DNA of 64,000 nt from Alphaproteobacteria bacterium (GTDB lineage Bacteria; Pseudomonadota; Alphaproteobacteria; UBA8366; Aestuariispiraceae): positions 186,001 through 250,000 of the forward strand of contig JANSXE010000004.1 in assembly GCA_024743195.1 (NCBI GenBank). Reading direction: 5' to 3'. The position numbers and the translations under genes were made by a program. The notes under the pieces were generated by a model. The model was not told where the DNA came from. It did no database searches and worked only from the letters and a program-made list of their open reading frames with translations. Below are positions 8,651-16,243 of the stretch, one piece after another (position 1 is the stretch's first letter; each line of letters begins with the position of its first letter).

Positions 8651-9583
8651 ATGAAAGACGGTACAAGTATGACGGACCTCACCCCTCTCCTCATCAGCGG
8701 CGCGCCGCGCTCCGGCACCAGCCTGCTCTACAATCTGTTCGACGGGCATCCGGAGGTGACGTGGCTCGTCAATGAGGGGTACCTGTTCGAGTATCTCGCG
8801 GATCTCGGCGCCGATCGCGCGCATCTCTTCGAGGCGGCGCTGCCGGCCGATTTGGACGCGCTGATCGCCGGCCTGCGCGACAAGCAGGTCATGCCCCCGA
8901 TGCACAAGGACTACACCCAGTCGCTGGCGCGCGGCTCGGTGTCGGAGGTGCATATCGCCTCCCCCTGGTCGGAGGAGCGCTTCCGCGCCGCGCTGGCCGC
9001 GCCGCGCGACCGGGGGATGAGCGCGCTCTGGCGCTGGCTCGCCGCGGCCTACGCGGCGGGGGAGGGGCAGCCGCCGCGCCGCTACGCCGTGATGAAGTCG
9101 CCGGATTTCGGCAAATCGATCGCGTCCTCGCTCACGCTGCTTCCCGAGGCGCGGGGGCTGGTCATCCTGCGCGACCCGCTGCGGGCGCTCGACAGTCTGA
9201 AGCGCTCGCGCGAGCTGCGGGGGGAGAAGCTGGTGACGTGGCCGCAGCTCGCGCTGGCCGTCGGCAGTTTCCTGGATATGGCGGACCGGCTCGAGGCCGC
9301 CGACCCTGCGCGCCTGCTCGTGCTGCGCTACGAGGATCTGACGGCCGAGCCGGAGCAAACCATGCGCGGCGTGGCGGACCGGCTGGGGTTGGCGTACGCG
9401 CCCAGCTTGCTTGAGCCCACGATGCGGGGTCAGCACTGGCCCGGAATCTCCAGCTTCAAGCCGACGGACGGGATCGAGACCGGCCCGGCCGACCGGCCGC
9501 TGCAGGCGCTGACGCCCGAGGAGGCGGATTACGTGCGCTCGGCCCTGCACGAGTTCCGAGAGCGGCATGGCTATAGGGACTGA
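8651..9583 (+). CDS. Sulfotransferase family protein
   Basis: A 310-residue cytosolic sulfotransferase-like enzyme expected to move sulfate from PAPS to a sugar hydroxyl. The 5'-phosphosulfate loop is LISGAPRSGTSLLYNLFDGH near residues 13-32. The 3'-phosphate binding region is LVILRDPLRALDSLKRSREL at about 175-194, and LRYEDLTAEPEQTM is the usual late motif. The start is uncertain between ATG 8651 and ATG 8669. Its presence between the Leg synthesis genes suggests the nonulosonic acid or its glycan is sulfated. The PAPS-forming enzymes CysD and CysNC are encoded 27 kb downstream in the same locus, which supports this. Confidence 0.82.
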   Translation: MKDGTSMTDLTPLLISGAPRSGTSLLYNLFDGHPEVTWLVNEGYLFEYLADLGADRAHLFEAALPADLDALIAGLRDKQVMPPMHKDYTQSLARGSVSEVHIASPWSEERFRAALAAPRDRGMSALWRWLAAAYAAGEGQPPRRYAVMKSPDFGKSIASSLTLLPEARGLVILRDPLRALDSLKRSRELRGEKLVTWPQLALAVGSFLDMADRLEAADPARLLVLRYEDLTAEPEQTMRGVADRLGLAYAPSLLEPTMRGQHWPGISSFKPTDGIETGPADRPLQALTPEEADYVRSALHEFRERHGYRD

Positions 9584-9607
9584 CGGACGCGTGCGGGAGA
9601 CCCGCCG

Positions 9608-10354
9608 ATGAGCATCGGCGCGCCGGACGTCGCGGTGATCGTGCCGATGCGCGGCGGCTCGAAGCGGCTGCCGGGCAAGCACGCGCGCCTGTTGGCCGGC
9701 CGCAGCCTGCCGGCGCGCACGGCGGCCGTGCTGCAGGCGTGCGGGCTCGGCGACCGCGTCTGGCTGACGACCGACGACCCCGATCTGGCGGAGACGGGCC
9801 GGGCGCTCGGCTGGCGCGTGCCGGCGTTGCGGCCGGCGGACCTGGCGGGCGATGGGACGCCGACCTTGGATGCGGTCTTTCATGCGTTGGATGAGATGGT
9901 GACGGGCGAACCCGAAATCGTGATCGTGATGCAGACGACCTCTCCCTTCTGCCCGGCCGACGCGCCGGCGCGGGCGCTCGCGCTCTTGGCGGAGCGTCCG
10001 GCGCTCGCCAGCGTCCTCGCCGTCAAGCGGCTGCATGTCGCCGCCGCCCATGTCCGGGGCGCCCGCGCGGACGGAACGATCGCGCCGCTGCTGCCGGCCG
10101 ACGCGCCGGCCGACGCGCCGGCCGACGCGGCAGTCGGCCGCGGACCGGCCTTCACGCCGACCGGCGCGCTCTATGCGGTGCGCACGGCCGCGCTGCGTCA
10201 GGCGCGAAGCCTGACGGTCGACCCCGTCGCGCCCCTCGAGCTGGACGAGGTCGGCGCCGTCGACATCGACACGCCCGAGGATTGGGCCCGCGCGGAAGCC
10301 TTCGCGCAGGCCGGTCTGGCGGGGCGCTGTCTCGACCTTGAGGAGCCGGCATGA
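9608..10354 (+). CDS. legF: CMP-nonulosonate cytidylyltransferase (NeuA/LegF type)
   Basis: A 248-residue enzyme that activates a nonulosonic acid with CTP. The nucleotide-binding motif is VIVPMRGGSKRLPGKHARLL at about residues 11-30, a slightly divergent form of ARGGSKG-P-KN. It is followed by VWLTTDDPDLAETG, VIVMQTTSPFCPADAPARAL and the late EVGAVDIDTPEDW, all expected in the family. GGAGA precedes the ATG. A 12-base unit repeated three times gives Ala-Asp-Ala-Pro repeats within the protein at about residues 163-174. It overlaps the PtmE-like gene by 4 bases. A second, different cytidylyltransferase is fused to an aminotransferase at 18,219, so each NulO module has its own. Confidence 0.84.
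   Translation: MSIGAPDVAVIVPMRGGSKRLPGKHARLLAGRSLPARTAAVLQACGLGDRVWLTTDDPDLAETGRALGWRVPALRPADLAGDGTPTLDAVFHALDEMVTGEPEIVIVMQTTSPFCPADAPARALALLAERPALASVLAVKRLHVAAAHVRGARADGTIAPLLPADAPADAPADAAVGRGPAFTPTGALYAVRTAALRQARSLTVDPVAPLELDEVGAVDIDTPEDWARAEAFAQAGLAGRCLDLEEPA
10094..10129 (+). repeat. Three perfect 12-base tandem repeats inside legF
   Basis: The unit CCGGCCGACGCG occurs three times head to tail. It keeps the frame and encodes Ala-Asp-Ala-Pro repeats. Copy-number change would lengthen or shorten the protein by four residues without a frameshift. Confidence 0.9.
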
Positions 10355-11403
10355 TCGTCGAACGCGATGTCGCCGCCTACTGCTGCGGCCCGGACGCCAC
10401 GATTGCGGAGGTGCTGCGCCGCATCAACGCGACGGCGTTCCTGTTCCAGGTCGTCGTCGATGCGCACAACAAGCCGGTGGGCACGGTGACGGACGGCGAC
10501 ATCCGCCGCGCGCTGGTGCGCGGCGAATCGCTGGAGGCCGCGGTCGAACGCTGCATGTTCCCCCGCCCGCAGATCGCGGCCGAATCGGACATCGATCGGG
10601 CGCGCGCGAAACTCGCCGCCGCCCGCATCAGCTTCCTCCCCCTGGTCGATGGCGCCGGCAGGATCGCGGCCTTCCTGGTCGATCGCCCGCAGCGGCGCAA
10701 GATGCCCGCCGCGCTCGTCATGGCCGGAGGATTCGGCAAGCGCTTGGGCGAGCGGACGAAAGAACGGCCGAAGCCGCTTCTGGAAGTGGCCGGACGTCCG
10801 ATCCTCGACCATCTGCTCGGCAAGCTGGAGGAGGCGGGCGTCCGCGACGTCTATATCTCGGTGCACTACCGGGCCGACCAGATCCGCGCGTTCGTCGCGG
10901 CGCGCGACAATGCGGCGGCGATCGAACTGGTCGAAGAACCCGTGAAGCTTGGCACCGCCGGCGCCGTCTCGCTGGTCGGCGAGCGGAGCGAAGGGCCCCT
11001 CTTCGTGCTGAACGGCGACGTGCTGACCCGGGCCGATCTGCGCTCGATGGTGGAGTTTCACGAGGCGCACGGCCACGACCTGACCATCGCGATCGCGCGC
11101 TACGACGTCACGCTGCCCTATGGGGTGGTCCAGTTCGACGACGCCGGCGAATTCAGAAGCGTCGATGAGAAGCCGACCCTGACCTTCAACGTGTCCGCCG
11201 GAATCTATCTTCTGTCCGCCCAGGTGCGCGGCTTCGTGGAGCCGGAGATCGAGACCGACATGCCGCTCGTCATCAACCGGGCCCGTGAGATGGGTCTCAA
11301 GGTCGGCGTTTTTCCAGTCTACGAGTATTGGCGCGACATCGGCCGACCCGACGATCTGCACGCCGCCAACAACGACCATGCGGAAGACGAGGGCGGCGCA
11401 TGA
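10351..11403 (+). CDS. ptmE: CBS-domain sugar-1-phosphate guanylyltransferase (PtmE-like)
   Basis: A 350-residue protein with a CBS pair at about residues 1-120 (DGDIRRALVRGESLEAAVE is typical) followed by a nucleotidyltransferase domain. The catalytic loop is ALVMAGGFGKRLGERTKERP at about 127-146, then VAGRPILDHLL, and FVLNGDVLTRADL with the metal-binding Asp. The end EYWRDIGRPDDL is usual for mannose-1-P guanylyltransferase relatives. In Campylobacter the homologue PtmE makes the GDP-amino sugar that starts the legionaminic acid pathway. Finding it here with LegB, LegC, LegG, LegI and LegF homologues supports a GDP-linked legionaminic route. It starts on ATG overlapping legF. CBS domains suggest allosteric control by an adenine nucleotide, which is general family knowledge. 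Confidence 0.82.
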   Translation: MIVERDVAAYCCGPDATIAEVLRRINATAFLFQVVVDAHNKPVGTVTDGDIRRALVRGESLEAAVERCMFPRPQIAAESDIDRARAKLAAARISFLPLVDGAGRIAAFLVDRPQRRKMPAALVMAGGFGKRLGERTKERPKPLLEVAGRPILDHLLGKLEEAGVRDVYISVHYRADQIRAFVAARDNAAAIELVEEPVKLGTAGAVSLVGERSEGPLFVLNGDVLTRADLRSMVEFHEAHGHDLTIAIARYDVTLPYGVVQFDDAGEFRSVDEKPTLTFNVSAGIYLLSAQVRGFVEPEIETDMPLVINRAREMGLKVGVFPVYEYWRDIGRPDDLHAANNDHAEDEGGA

Positions 11404-11447
11404 GACCGGCGACGCCGTCCGTAGCCGCGCCGACGGAGGCCCGCTGA

Positions 11448-13304
11448 ATGGTCCGGAAGTTCCTGGAGCATGCGGATCTTCTGGGATTCCGGCGACGCTG
11501 GATCGCCCTGATCCTCGTGCTGCAGTTCGCCTCCGTCCTGTTCGAAGGGATCGGCATCGGCATGTTCCTGCCGATCCTCGAACTGATCACCAGCGGTCGC
11601 GAGCCGGCCGACCTGGCCGCCGACTCGGCGCTCTGGCGCCTGCTGGTCGACGCGTTCCAGGTGATCGGGCTGGAGCCCACCTTGGGGCCGCTGCTCGGGG
11701 CGGCCTTCCTCGCCTTCCTGCTGCGTCAGGCCTTCATGGCCGCGAAGCTCCTGAGCCTCAATACGGTCAAGTTCACCTTCATGCGCGACGTGCGCCGTCA
11801 GGCGTTCGGCAAGTTCCTCGCCGCCGACCTGTCCTTTCACGACCGGGTCTCGCCGGGGGAGTTCACCAACGAGCTGACGACGGAGTTGACCAACGCCACC
11901 GGGGCGTTGATCGCCTATGTGAACTATGTCGGCCAACTGACGGTGTGCGCGGTCTACGGCGTCGGGCTGTTCGTTCTGGCGCCGACCATGACCCTCGCCA
12001 CCTTCGCGATCTTCGGCGTGACGGCGCTCCTGCTCTCCGGCCTGATCCGCAAGAGCCGGGCGGCCGGCAAGCAGGTGACGGCGGCCAATCAGTCGTTGTC
12101 CAAGTTCCTGCTGGAGCGCATCCGCTCGATCCGTCTGATCCGGCTTTCGGCCATGGAGCGCGCCGAGCGGGAGGCGGTCGCCGACCTGACCGACCGCCAA
12201 TGCGACCGGCTGATCCACCTCAGCAAGATCTCCACGCTGCTCTACGTCGCGGTGGAGCCGCTGATCCTGCTCGGCGGGTTCGTCGTCTTCTATCTGTCGA
12301 TCGAGCGTCTCGGCGTGCCGACGGAGCGCGTCATGCTGCTGTTCGTCGCCATCCTGCGTCTGCTGCCGGTGGTGAAGGAGGCGATGATCCGCCGCCAGGT
12401 CTTCGTCGGCTCTTCGGCGTCGGTGCAGACGATCCACAAACGGCTTCTGGAGATGGACCGCGCGCCCGAGATCTTCTCCGCCGGCCGCGCCTTCGACGGC
12501 GTGCGCGACGCGATCCGGTTCGAGGACGTGCGCTTCGCCTTCGCCAAGAGCGGCGGCGCGCAGGCGTTGAGCGGGGTGAGCGCCGAAATCCCCGGCGGCG
12601 CGATCACCGCGATCGTCGGCCCGTCCGGCGCCGGCAAGTCGACCCTGATCGACCTGCTTCCACGGCTGCGCCAGCCGACGGCGGGTCGGGTTGCGATCGA
12701 CGGCGTTCCGATCGAGGCGTACGACCTGCGGGCCTTGCGCGACCGGATCGCCTTCGTCTCGCAGTTCGCGACCGTGCTCGACATGACGGCGGCGGAGTAC
12801 ATCGCCTACGGCGCCGGGCCCATCGGCCGCGCCGAGGTCGAGGCGGCGGCGCGCCTCGCCAACGCCGCCGATTTCATCGAGGCCTTGCCCAACGGCTATG
12901 ACGAGCCGTTGGGCGAGGCCGGCGGGCGCCTCTCCGGCGGCCAGCGCCAGCGCCTCGACCTCGCCCGGGCGCTGGCCCGCAAGGCGGCCCTGATCGTGCT
13001 CGACGAGCCGACCAGCAACCTCGACGCCGGGGCCGAGCGGGCGATCGTCTCCGCCCTGGAGCGGATCCGGCGCGAGACGGCGGCCACCATCGTCATCGTG
13101 GCGCATCGACCCTCCGCCGCCCTGGTCGCCGACCATATCCTGATCCTGCGCGACGGCGCCGTCGCCGACGCCGGCGGGCACGAGAGCCTGCTGGCGCGCG
13201 ACGCCTGGTATCGCGAGACGCTGCACGCCGTCGCACCGCACTCGGCCGCCGCCCTCGGCGCGACGTCGAGCGCCGTATCGAGCGCTGCGCCGGACGGCTC
13301 CTGA
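11448..13304 (+). CDS. ABC exporter, fused membrane and ATPase domains
   Basis: A 618-residue half-transporter of the ABC type I exporter group (MsbA/PglK-like). About residues 1-330 form the six-helix membrane domain (for example LILVLQFASVLFEGIGIGMF and a helix near YVAVEPLILLGGFVVFYL). The ATPase follows: Walker A GPSGAGKSTLIDLLP near 391-405, signature LSGGQRQRLDLARAL, Walker B ALIVLDEPTSNLDAG and the H-loop His in VIVAHRPSAALVADH. GGAGG lies upstream of the ATG. It sits exactly between the Leg and Pse modules, so it probably flips a lipid-linked glycan or exports a glycolipid built from these sugars. It could instead be the only flippase of the locus, because no Wzx is present. Confidence 0.88.
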   Translation: MVRKFLEHADLLGFRRRWIALILVLQFASVLFEGIGIGMFLPILELITSGREPADLAADSALWRLLVDAFQVIGLEPTLGPLLGAAFLAFLLRQAFMAAKLLSLNTVKFTFMRDVRRQAFGKFLAADLSFHDRVSPGEFTNELTTELTNATGALIAYVNYVGQLTVCAVYGVGLFVLAPTMTLATFAIFGVTALLLSGLIRKSRAAGKQVTAANQSLSKFLLERIRSIRLIRLSAMERAEREAVADLTDRQCDRLIHLSKISTLLYVAVEPLILLGGFVVFYLSIERLGVPTERVMLLFVAILRLLPVVKEAMIRRQVFVGSSASVQTIHKRLLEMDRAPEIFSAGRAFDGVRDAIRFEDVRFAFAKSGGAQALSGVSAEIPGGAITAIVGPSGAGKSTLIDLLPRLRQPTAGRVAIDGVPIEAYDLRALRDRIAFVSQFATVLDMTAAEYIAYGAGPIGRAEVEAAARLANAADFIEALPNGYDEPLGEAGGRLSGGQRQRLDLARALARKAALIVLDEPTSNLDAGAERAIVSALERIRRETAATIVIVAHRPSAALVADHILILRDGAVADAGGHESLLARDAWYRETLHAVAPHSAAALGATSSAVSSAAPDGS

Positions 13305-13341
13305 CCTCCGCCTTTCCCTTCGATCAGTTCACGAGATCCCA

Positions 13342-14385
13342 ATGACGATCATGCGCTCCTTTGACGGCCCGCTTCCCGATCTGGACGGGGCTCGAGTCCT
13401 GGTCACCGGCGGCACCGGCTCCTTCGGCCAGGCCTTCGTGCAGCGGGTCCTCGACCTCTACCCGACGGCTTTGGTGATCGTCTTCTCCCGGGACGAGCAG
13501 AAGCAGTACCAGATGGAGGCGCGCCTCGACCCGGCGCAGCGCGAGAGGGTTCGCTTCTTCCTCGGCGACGTGCGCGACGCGGAGCGGTTGGAGCTCGCCA
13601 TGCACAACGTGTCGACGGTCGTGCACGCTGCGGCGCAGAAGCACGTCTCGCTGGCCGAATACAATCCCTTCGAATGCATCAAGACCAACGTCCATGGGGC
13701 GGAGAACGTGGCCAACGCCGCCCGCCGCGCCGGCGTCTCGCGCGTGGTCGCGCTGTCCACCGACAAGGCGGCCAACCCGATCAACATCTACGGCGCGAGC
13801 AAGCTCGCCTCCGACAAGATCTTCATCGCGGCGAACGCGCTCTCCGGCGCGGCCGGCGCGCGCTACGCGGTGGTGCGCTACGGCAACGTGATCGGCTCGC
13901 GCGGCAGCGTGATCCCCTTCTTCAAGCGGCTGGCGGCTGCCGGCGCGGCGGAGGTTCCGATCACCGACGCGCGCATGACGCGCTTCGTCATCACCTTGGA
14001 GCAGGGCGTCGCCTTCGTCCTCTCCGCCCTGGCCGAGATGAAGGGGGGCGAGATCTTCGTGCCGAAGATTCCGAGCGTGCGCGTCGTCGATCTGGCCCGC
14101 CTCATCGCGCCCGACGCCGAGCGGAAGATCGTCGGCGTGCGGCCGGGGGAGAAGCTGCACGAAATGATGATCTCCGAAGACGACGCGCGCATGGTGACGG
14201 AGTTGGACGACCGCTACATCATCAACCCGAGCTTCAGCCCCTGGACGGCGGAGCCGGAGAAGCTGGTGCGCGGAACCCCTGTTGCGGAGGGCTTCAGCTA
14301 TCGCAGCGACGCGAACCCCGAATGGCTCGACGACGCGGCGATGCGCGGCCTGATCGAAGCCGCCCCCGTCGACCCGTCGCATTGA
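13342..14385 (+). CDS. pseB: UDP-GlcNAc 4,6-dehydratase (5-inverting), PseB
   Basis: A 347-residue extended SDR enzyme that begins pseudaminic acid synthesis by dehydrating UDP-GlcNAc and inverting C5. The NAD(P) loop is VLVTGGTGSFGQAFVQRVL near residues 20-38. It is followed by VFSRDEQKQYQM, VHAAAQKHVSLAEYNPFECI and ALSTDKAANPINIYGASKL, which holds the catalytic Asp, Lys and Tyr; these blocks are hallmarks of PseB/FlaA1. The late GVRPGEKLHEMMISEDD is also characteristic. It starts 37 bases after the ABC exporter and is followed by pseC, the normal pathway order. Confidence 0.94.
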   Translation: MTIMRSFDGPLPDLDGARVLVTGGTGSFGQAFVQRVLDLYPTALVIVFSRDEQKQYQMEARLDPAQRERVRFFLGDVRDAERLELAMHNVSTVVHAAAQKHVSLAEYNPFECIKTNVHGAENVANAARRAGVSRVVALSTDKAANPINIYGASKLASDKIFIAANALSGAAGARYAVVRYGNVIGSRGSVIPFFKRLAAAGAAEVPITDARMTRFVITLEQGVAFVLSALAEMKGGEIFVPKIPSVRVVDLARLIAPDAERKIVGVRPGEKLHEMMISEDDARMVTELDDRYIINPSFSPWTAEPEKLVRGTPVAEGFSYRSDANPEWLDDAAMRGLIEAAPVDPSH

Positions 14386-14430
14386 GCCGTCGCGAACCGC
14401 GCCCTGAGCTTCCGCTCCCGGATCCCACCG

Positions 14431-15648
14431 ATGAACAGGTCCCGACCCTTCCTGCCCTACGGCAAGCCGACGATCGAGGCGGACGACCGCGCCGCGGTCG
14501 CGGACGCGCTCGGCTCCGACATGCTGACCACGGGCCCGCGGCCGGCGGCCTTCGAGGCGGCGTTGGCGGAGCGGCTGGGCGCGCCGCACGCGGTCGTCTG
14601 CAGCAACGGCACGGCGGCGCTGCATCTGGCGGCGCTGGCGCTCGGGCTCGGCCCCGGCGACTGCGCGGTGGTCCCGAGCCTCACCTTCCTGGCGACGGCC
14701 AACTGCGTCGCCTTCACCGGCGCGCGGGTGGTTTTTGCGGACGTCGATCCGCAGACCGGTCTGATGACGCCGGAGACGGCGGCGGCGGCGGTCGCGCGCT
14801 CGGACGGGCCCGTGCGCGCCCTCTTTCCGGTGCATCTGAACGGGCAGTGCTGCGACATGGCGGGGATCGCCGCGGTCGCGCGCCGCGCCGGCGCCCGGAT
14901 CGTCGAGGACGCCTGCCATGCGATCGGCGGCGCCCAGACGGCCGACCCGGCCCGATGGCCGGGCGGCCTCGCCCCCGTCGGGGCGTGCGCCCATTCGGAC
15001 ATGGCGACCTTCAGCTTCCATCCGGTGAAGACGATCACGACGACCGAGGGCGGGGCGGTCCTGGCGCGCGACGGCGACCTGACCCGTCGCCTGCGCGATT
15101 TCCGCAATCACGGCCTGATCCGGGAGGCGGAGCGCTTCACCAACCCCGACGGCTTCGACGGCGCGGGCGCGCCCAATCCCTGGTTCTACGAGATGCAGGC
15201 GCCCGGCTACAACTACCGCCTCTCCGACGTGCAATGCGCGCTGGGGATCAGCCAACTCGCCAAGCTCGACCGCTTCGTCGCCCGGCGCGCGGCGCTGGTC
15301 GCGCGCTATCGCGAGCGGCTGGGCGCTTGCGCCCTGCCGCTCGCACCGGTTCCGGAAATCGCGACCGGCCGGCCGGCCTGGCACCTGTTCGCGGTCGCGA
15401 TCGATTTCGAGGCGGCGGGCGCAAGCCGGGCCGAGACGATGCGGGCGCTCGCCGCGCAAGGGGTCGGCTCGCAGGTGCATTACTACCCGGTCCACCGCCA
15501 GCCCTATTACCGGGCGCTCGATCCGACGCTCGACCTGCCCGGGGCGGATCGCTACTACGACCGCGCGCTGTCGCTGCCCCTGTTCCCCGCGATGACGGAT
15601 GCGGACGTCGATCGCGTCGTGGACGCGCTGGCGGAGGCGCTGGGCTGA
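14431..15648 (+). CDS. pseC: UDP-4-keto-6-deoxy-N-acetylaltrosamine aminotransferase, PseC
   Basis: A 405-residue DegT-type PLP aminotransferase that acts on the PseB product. The opening FLPYGKPTIEADDRAAVADAL matches PseC. Conserved blocks are CSNGTAALHLAALALGLG, FHPVKTITTTEGGAVL with the PLP-binding Lys near residue 198, and APGYNYRLSDVQCALGISQL. It shares only family-level similarity with the LegC-like enzyme at 2103 and the WbpE-like enzyme at 28,439, so the locus has three DegT aminotransferases for three sugars. It ends one base before the next start codon. Confidence 0.93.
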   Translation: MNRSRPFLPYGKPTIEADDRAAVADALGSDMLTTGPRPAAFEAALAERLGAPHAVVCSNGTAALHLAALALGLGPGDCAVVPSLTFLATANCVAFTGARVVFADVDPQTGLMTPETAAAAVARSDGPVRALFPVHLNGQCCDMAGIAAVARRAGARIVEDACHAIGGAQTADPARWPGGLAPVGACAHSDMATFSFHPVKTITTTEGGAVLARDGDLTRRLRDFRNHGLIREAERFTNPDGFDGAGAPNPWFYEMQAPGYNYRLSDVQCALGISQLAKLDRFVARRAALVARYRERLGACALPLAPVPEIATGRPAWHLFAVAIDFEAAGASRAETMRALAAQGVGSQVHYYPVHRQPYYRALDPTLDLPGADRYYDRALSLPLFPAMTDADVDRVVDALAEALG

Positions 15649-15649
15649 G

Positions 15650-16243
15650 ATGCGGCTGGATCGGCCCATCGAAACCCCCCGTCTGCGGCTCGAGAGCTTC
15701 GAGCCGGACCAGGTGGATGCGGGCTATCTCGGATGGCTCGACGATCCGCAGGCCACGCGCTTTACGGAAGTGCGGCCAGGGGCCTATGACGCGGCCCGCG
15801 CGCGCGCCTATGTGGCGGGCAATCTGGAGAGCCCGGACGCGCTGCTGCTGCGCATCATCGCGCCCGATGGGGCGTCGAAGGGGGCGCCGGACGGGCCGGA
15901 GGGCCCACATAATGGCCAGGAGCGCGCGATCGGCACGATGCGCCTGAGCGGCCTGGCCGGCCCGCATCGATGCGCCGACCTCGCCCTGATGATCGGGGCG
16001 GCCGGCGCGCGCGGGCGCGGTTACGGGACGGAGGCGATCCGGGGCGCGGCCGAAGCCGCCTTCGCCCGGTTCGATCTGCACAAGATCTGCGCCGGGATCT
16101 ATGCGCCGAACGAGGCCTCCCGGCGCGCTTTCGAGAAGGCGGGCTTCCACCTCGAAGCCCGCCTGGTCGAACAGGTCTTTTTCGAGAGCGCCTTCGTCGA
16201 TGTGCTGAAGATGGCGCGCTTCGCGGACGGGAGGAGGCGGTGA
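15650..16243 (+). CDS. GNAT N-acetyltransferase, RimJ/PseH-like
   Basis: A 197-residue GNAT acetyltransferase. It opens with IETPRLRLESFEPDQ, as in the RimJ/RimL and PseH subgroups, and its acetyl-CoA loop is GARGRGYGTEAIRGAAEAAF, followed by KICAGIYAPNEASRRAFEKAGF. Following pseC directly, it could be the PseH N-acetyltransferase that acetylates the 4-amine. A second GNAT domain is fused to PseG at 20,279, so one of the two is probably PseH and the other acts on a different amine. A Gly/Pro-rich insert near residues 70-85 is unusual. The start is the ATG two bases after the pseC stop, and the stop overlaps the next gene (GTGA). Confidence 0.78.
   Translation: MRLDRPIETPRLRLESFEPDQVDAGYLGWLDDPQATRFTEVRPGAYDAARARAYVAGNLESPDALLLRIIAPDGASKGAPDGPEGPHNGQERAIGTMRLSGLAGPHRCADLALMIGAAGARGRGYGTEAIRGAAEAAFARFDLHKICAGIYAPNEASRRAFEKAGFHLEARLVEQVFFESAFVDVLKMARFADGRRR

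Noticed and set aside
13324-15669. 781-codon minus-strand open frame opposite pseB and pseC
   Set aside because: It is Arg/Asp/His/Gly-rich without motifs, and lies antisense to two genes with full catalytic motifs. Long antisense frames are common in such G+C-rich DNA.
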